DNA of 64,000 bases from Cinclus cinclus (Eukaryota > Chordata > Aves > Passeriformes > Cinclidae): positions 6,618,148 to 6,682,147 of the forward strand of contig NC_085067.1 of NCBI RefSeq assembly GCF_963662255.1. Direction: 5' to 3'. The translations under genes were made by a program, and so were the position numbers. Of the stretch, positions 62,831-64,000 are shown piece after piece. Under the pieces are notes generated by a model. That model did no database searches. It was not told the DNA's origin and worked only from the letters and a program-made list of their open reading frames with translations. The first letter of the stretch is position 1, and every line of letters begins with the position of its first letter.

Positions 62831-63135
62831 TACATCGTTATCACAAAATAACCTTGGAAATTGTGCAGGATTTCCCTCAGAAACCTCATCCTGACTTCTT
62901 CAGGTTTCCAGACCCAGCCTAGGACACAAACCTGGGGCTGCTCTCCAGCAGGCACTTGCAGACAGAGGGACTGAGGGATTTATTTTCATGCTCTGTTACA
63001 CTGGGGATTGGAATAATGTCACTATGTCAGAACGATGAACACCAGGCTAACTTCCAACGTGCATCCACGGCAATTTCACTAAAGCCAGATGAGCTGTATT
63101 ATGCCTATTTATTACTTAATTATCCCTGTAGGTGT
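62831..63135. other. Non-coding stretch, nothing specific seen
   Basis: No recognised feature. The open frame 62956-63297 runs into the next repeat relic and shows no domain. Confidence 0.5.
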
Positions 63136-63235
63136 TTGAGGTGCTCCACAACAGATAAAGCAGTCCTTGCCCTGAAGAGCATGCAGTCAGATCTAAGATT
63201 AGAAATGACAGCACTGCAAGGGACTGGACCTGGAG
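63136..63235 (+). repeat. Ancient interspersed repeat relic
   Basis: 'ggtgctccacaacagataaa', 'gcagtccttgccctgaagag' and 'catgcagtcagatctaagat' match the same 'agacagtccctgccccaaag', 'agcttacaatctaa' pattern seen near 17.1 kb, in the same orientation. Confidence 0.5.
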
Positions 63236-64000
63236 AAAGAACAAGGTCCTTTTTCAACCAGAAACTCAAATGCACATCTGTCTCAAAGTTCAGTTAATTG
63301 GTTAAGCACTGCTGTGACCCAAGGCTGGGGTGACTGATAGACAGAAGGATTTCAGGTGCAGGTTCCTGAAAAACCTACTGTTTCTGCTGAATTGAATGCT
63401 ATGATGTTCCTATATAGATAGTCTGAGAGACATAGATCAGACCTTTAGGAACCATGATTTCATGTCAGTGGAATGATGCAATTTCATACTGGTTAATGTT
63501 TTGGCCCATTGCAGTAATTCCAAAGGGATGGAATGTGTATTAATGTCCGTGAACATTCCCTGGGAGACACAGCCCTTGTGGCTCCTACGCTGCCTCCTGT
63601 TTCCTCCCTTCCCCTGCCATATTCATTACCACACATCTCCTTTTTCATGCTTTGAAGTCCATGACTCTCCACCACTTTGCAGTATCTTGGGATATGGCCC
63701 TGGACTTCAGGCATGTTTACAGATTCAGGGAAAAGAGACCTGGTCTGAGTCACTTTATTGCCATCTGCAGAGCAGTGCTATTCCACCCTCCAGGTATAGA
63801 TGCAGTTCTGCAGAGCCTCAGATGTTTTGCTGGAGCCCTGAATGCCTGCACCAGGCTCTGGGGCTACTGAAGTGGCCAGGATTTATTGCTGGTTTCCCCA
63901 GCGTTTTCTCAAGGATTGTGTTTCCCTTCCTGCTTTTTGACGATGCCATGTCCACTTAAAATCTTCCAGTGCATGCCCTGTGTTCATTATTTAGCAGTAC
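63236..64000. other. Non-coding stretch to end of window
   Basis: The plus-strand frame 63501-63959 (152 codons) has an opposing frame and no recognisable domain; no splice context is convincing. No repeat recognised. Confidence 0.5.

Noticed and set aside
1..64000. CRISPR arrays, bacterial operons, prophage or retroviral genes
   Set aside because: The tandem arrays lack the repeat-spacer pattern, no densely packed open frames exist, and no reverse-transcriptase, integrase or capsid-like frame was seen.

Overview
This is a window of vertebrate nuclear DNA, most likely from a bird. Three CR1 LINE fragments are recognisable: minus strand near 4.5 kb, plus strand near 52.1 kb and near 57.2 kb. 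There is also a thin scatter of old, diverged SINE relics of MIR/CORE type and one SINE with a 5S-rRNA-derived head near 39.6 kb. I see no L1, Alu, B1 or retroviral sequence. Low interspersed-repeat density with CR1 as the only LINE fits an avian genome. A turtle or crocodilian is less likely, and species and chromosome cannot be read from the sequence.

I find no protein-coding gene or exon that I can support. The open frames are short, start and stop at random, and resemble no family I recognise. The longest ones (about 120 to 356 codons) come from two tandem repeats without stop codons. The window therefore reads as intergenic sequence or the inside of a very long intron. Several AT-rich, repeat-free stretches (about 5.85-6.0, 15.7-16.15, 19.87-20.3, 22.3-22.9, 25.35-25.5, 41.2-41.6 and 46.2-46.5 kb) look like conserved non-coding elements, but without an alignment that is only an impression.

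Layout. 1-13 kb: old SINE relics, one CR1 tail, a TG-rich low-complexity patch at 7.5 kb, and an isolated CpG-bearing GCGGCCGC site at 9.42 kb. 13-22 kb: AT-rich, with weak relics. 22.3-23.5 kb: a candidate regulatory block leading into the only clear CpG island (about 23.23-23.46 kb), a possible promoter of an unseen transcript. 24-39 kb: ordinary sequence with MIR relics, poly-T tracts and small decayed duplications. 39.55-39.74 kb: the 5S-derived SINE. 41-48.8 kb: AT-rich, candidate enhancer stretches. 48.85-52.4 kb: the most unusual part, with a 29-copy, indel-free 27-bp minisatellite whose every unit carries a perfect 6-bp inverted repeat, a nested palindrome 170 bp beyond it, an 888-bp polypyrimidine/polypurine 12-bp minisatellite, and a CR1 fragment. 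52.4-64 kb: ordinary sequence with a CR1 tail and old repeat relics.

The best candidate for something new is the 27-bp hairpin minisatellite. All variation among its 29 units falls in the hairpin loop or the linker, never in the stem.
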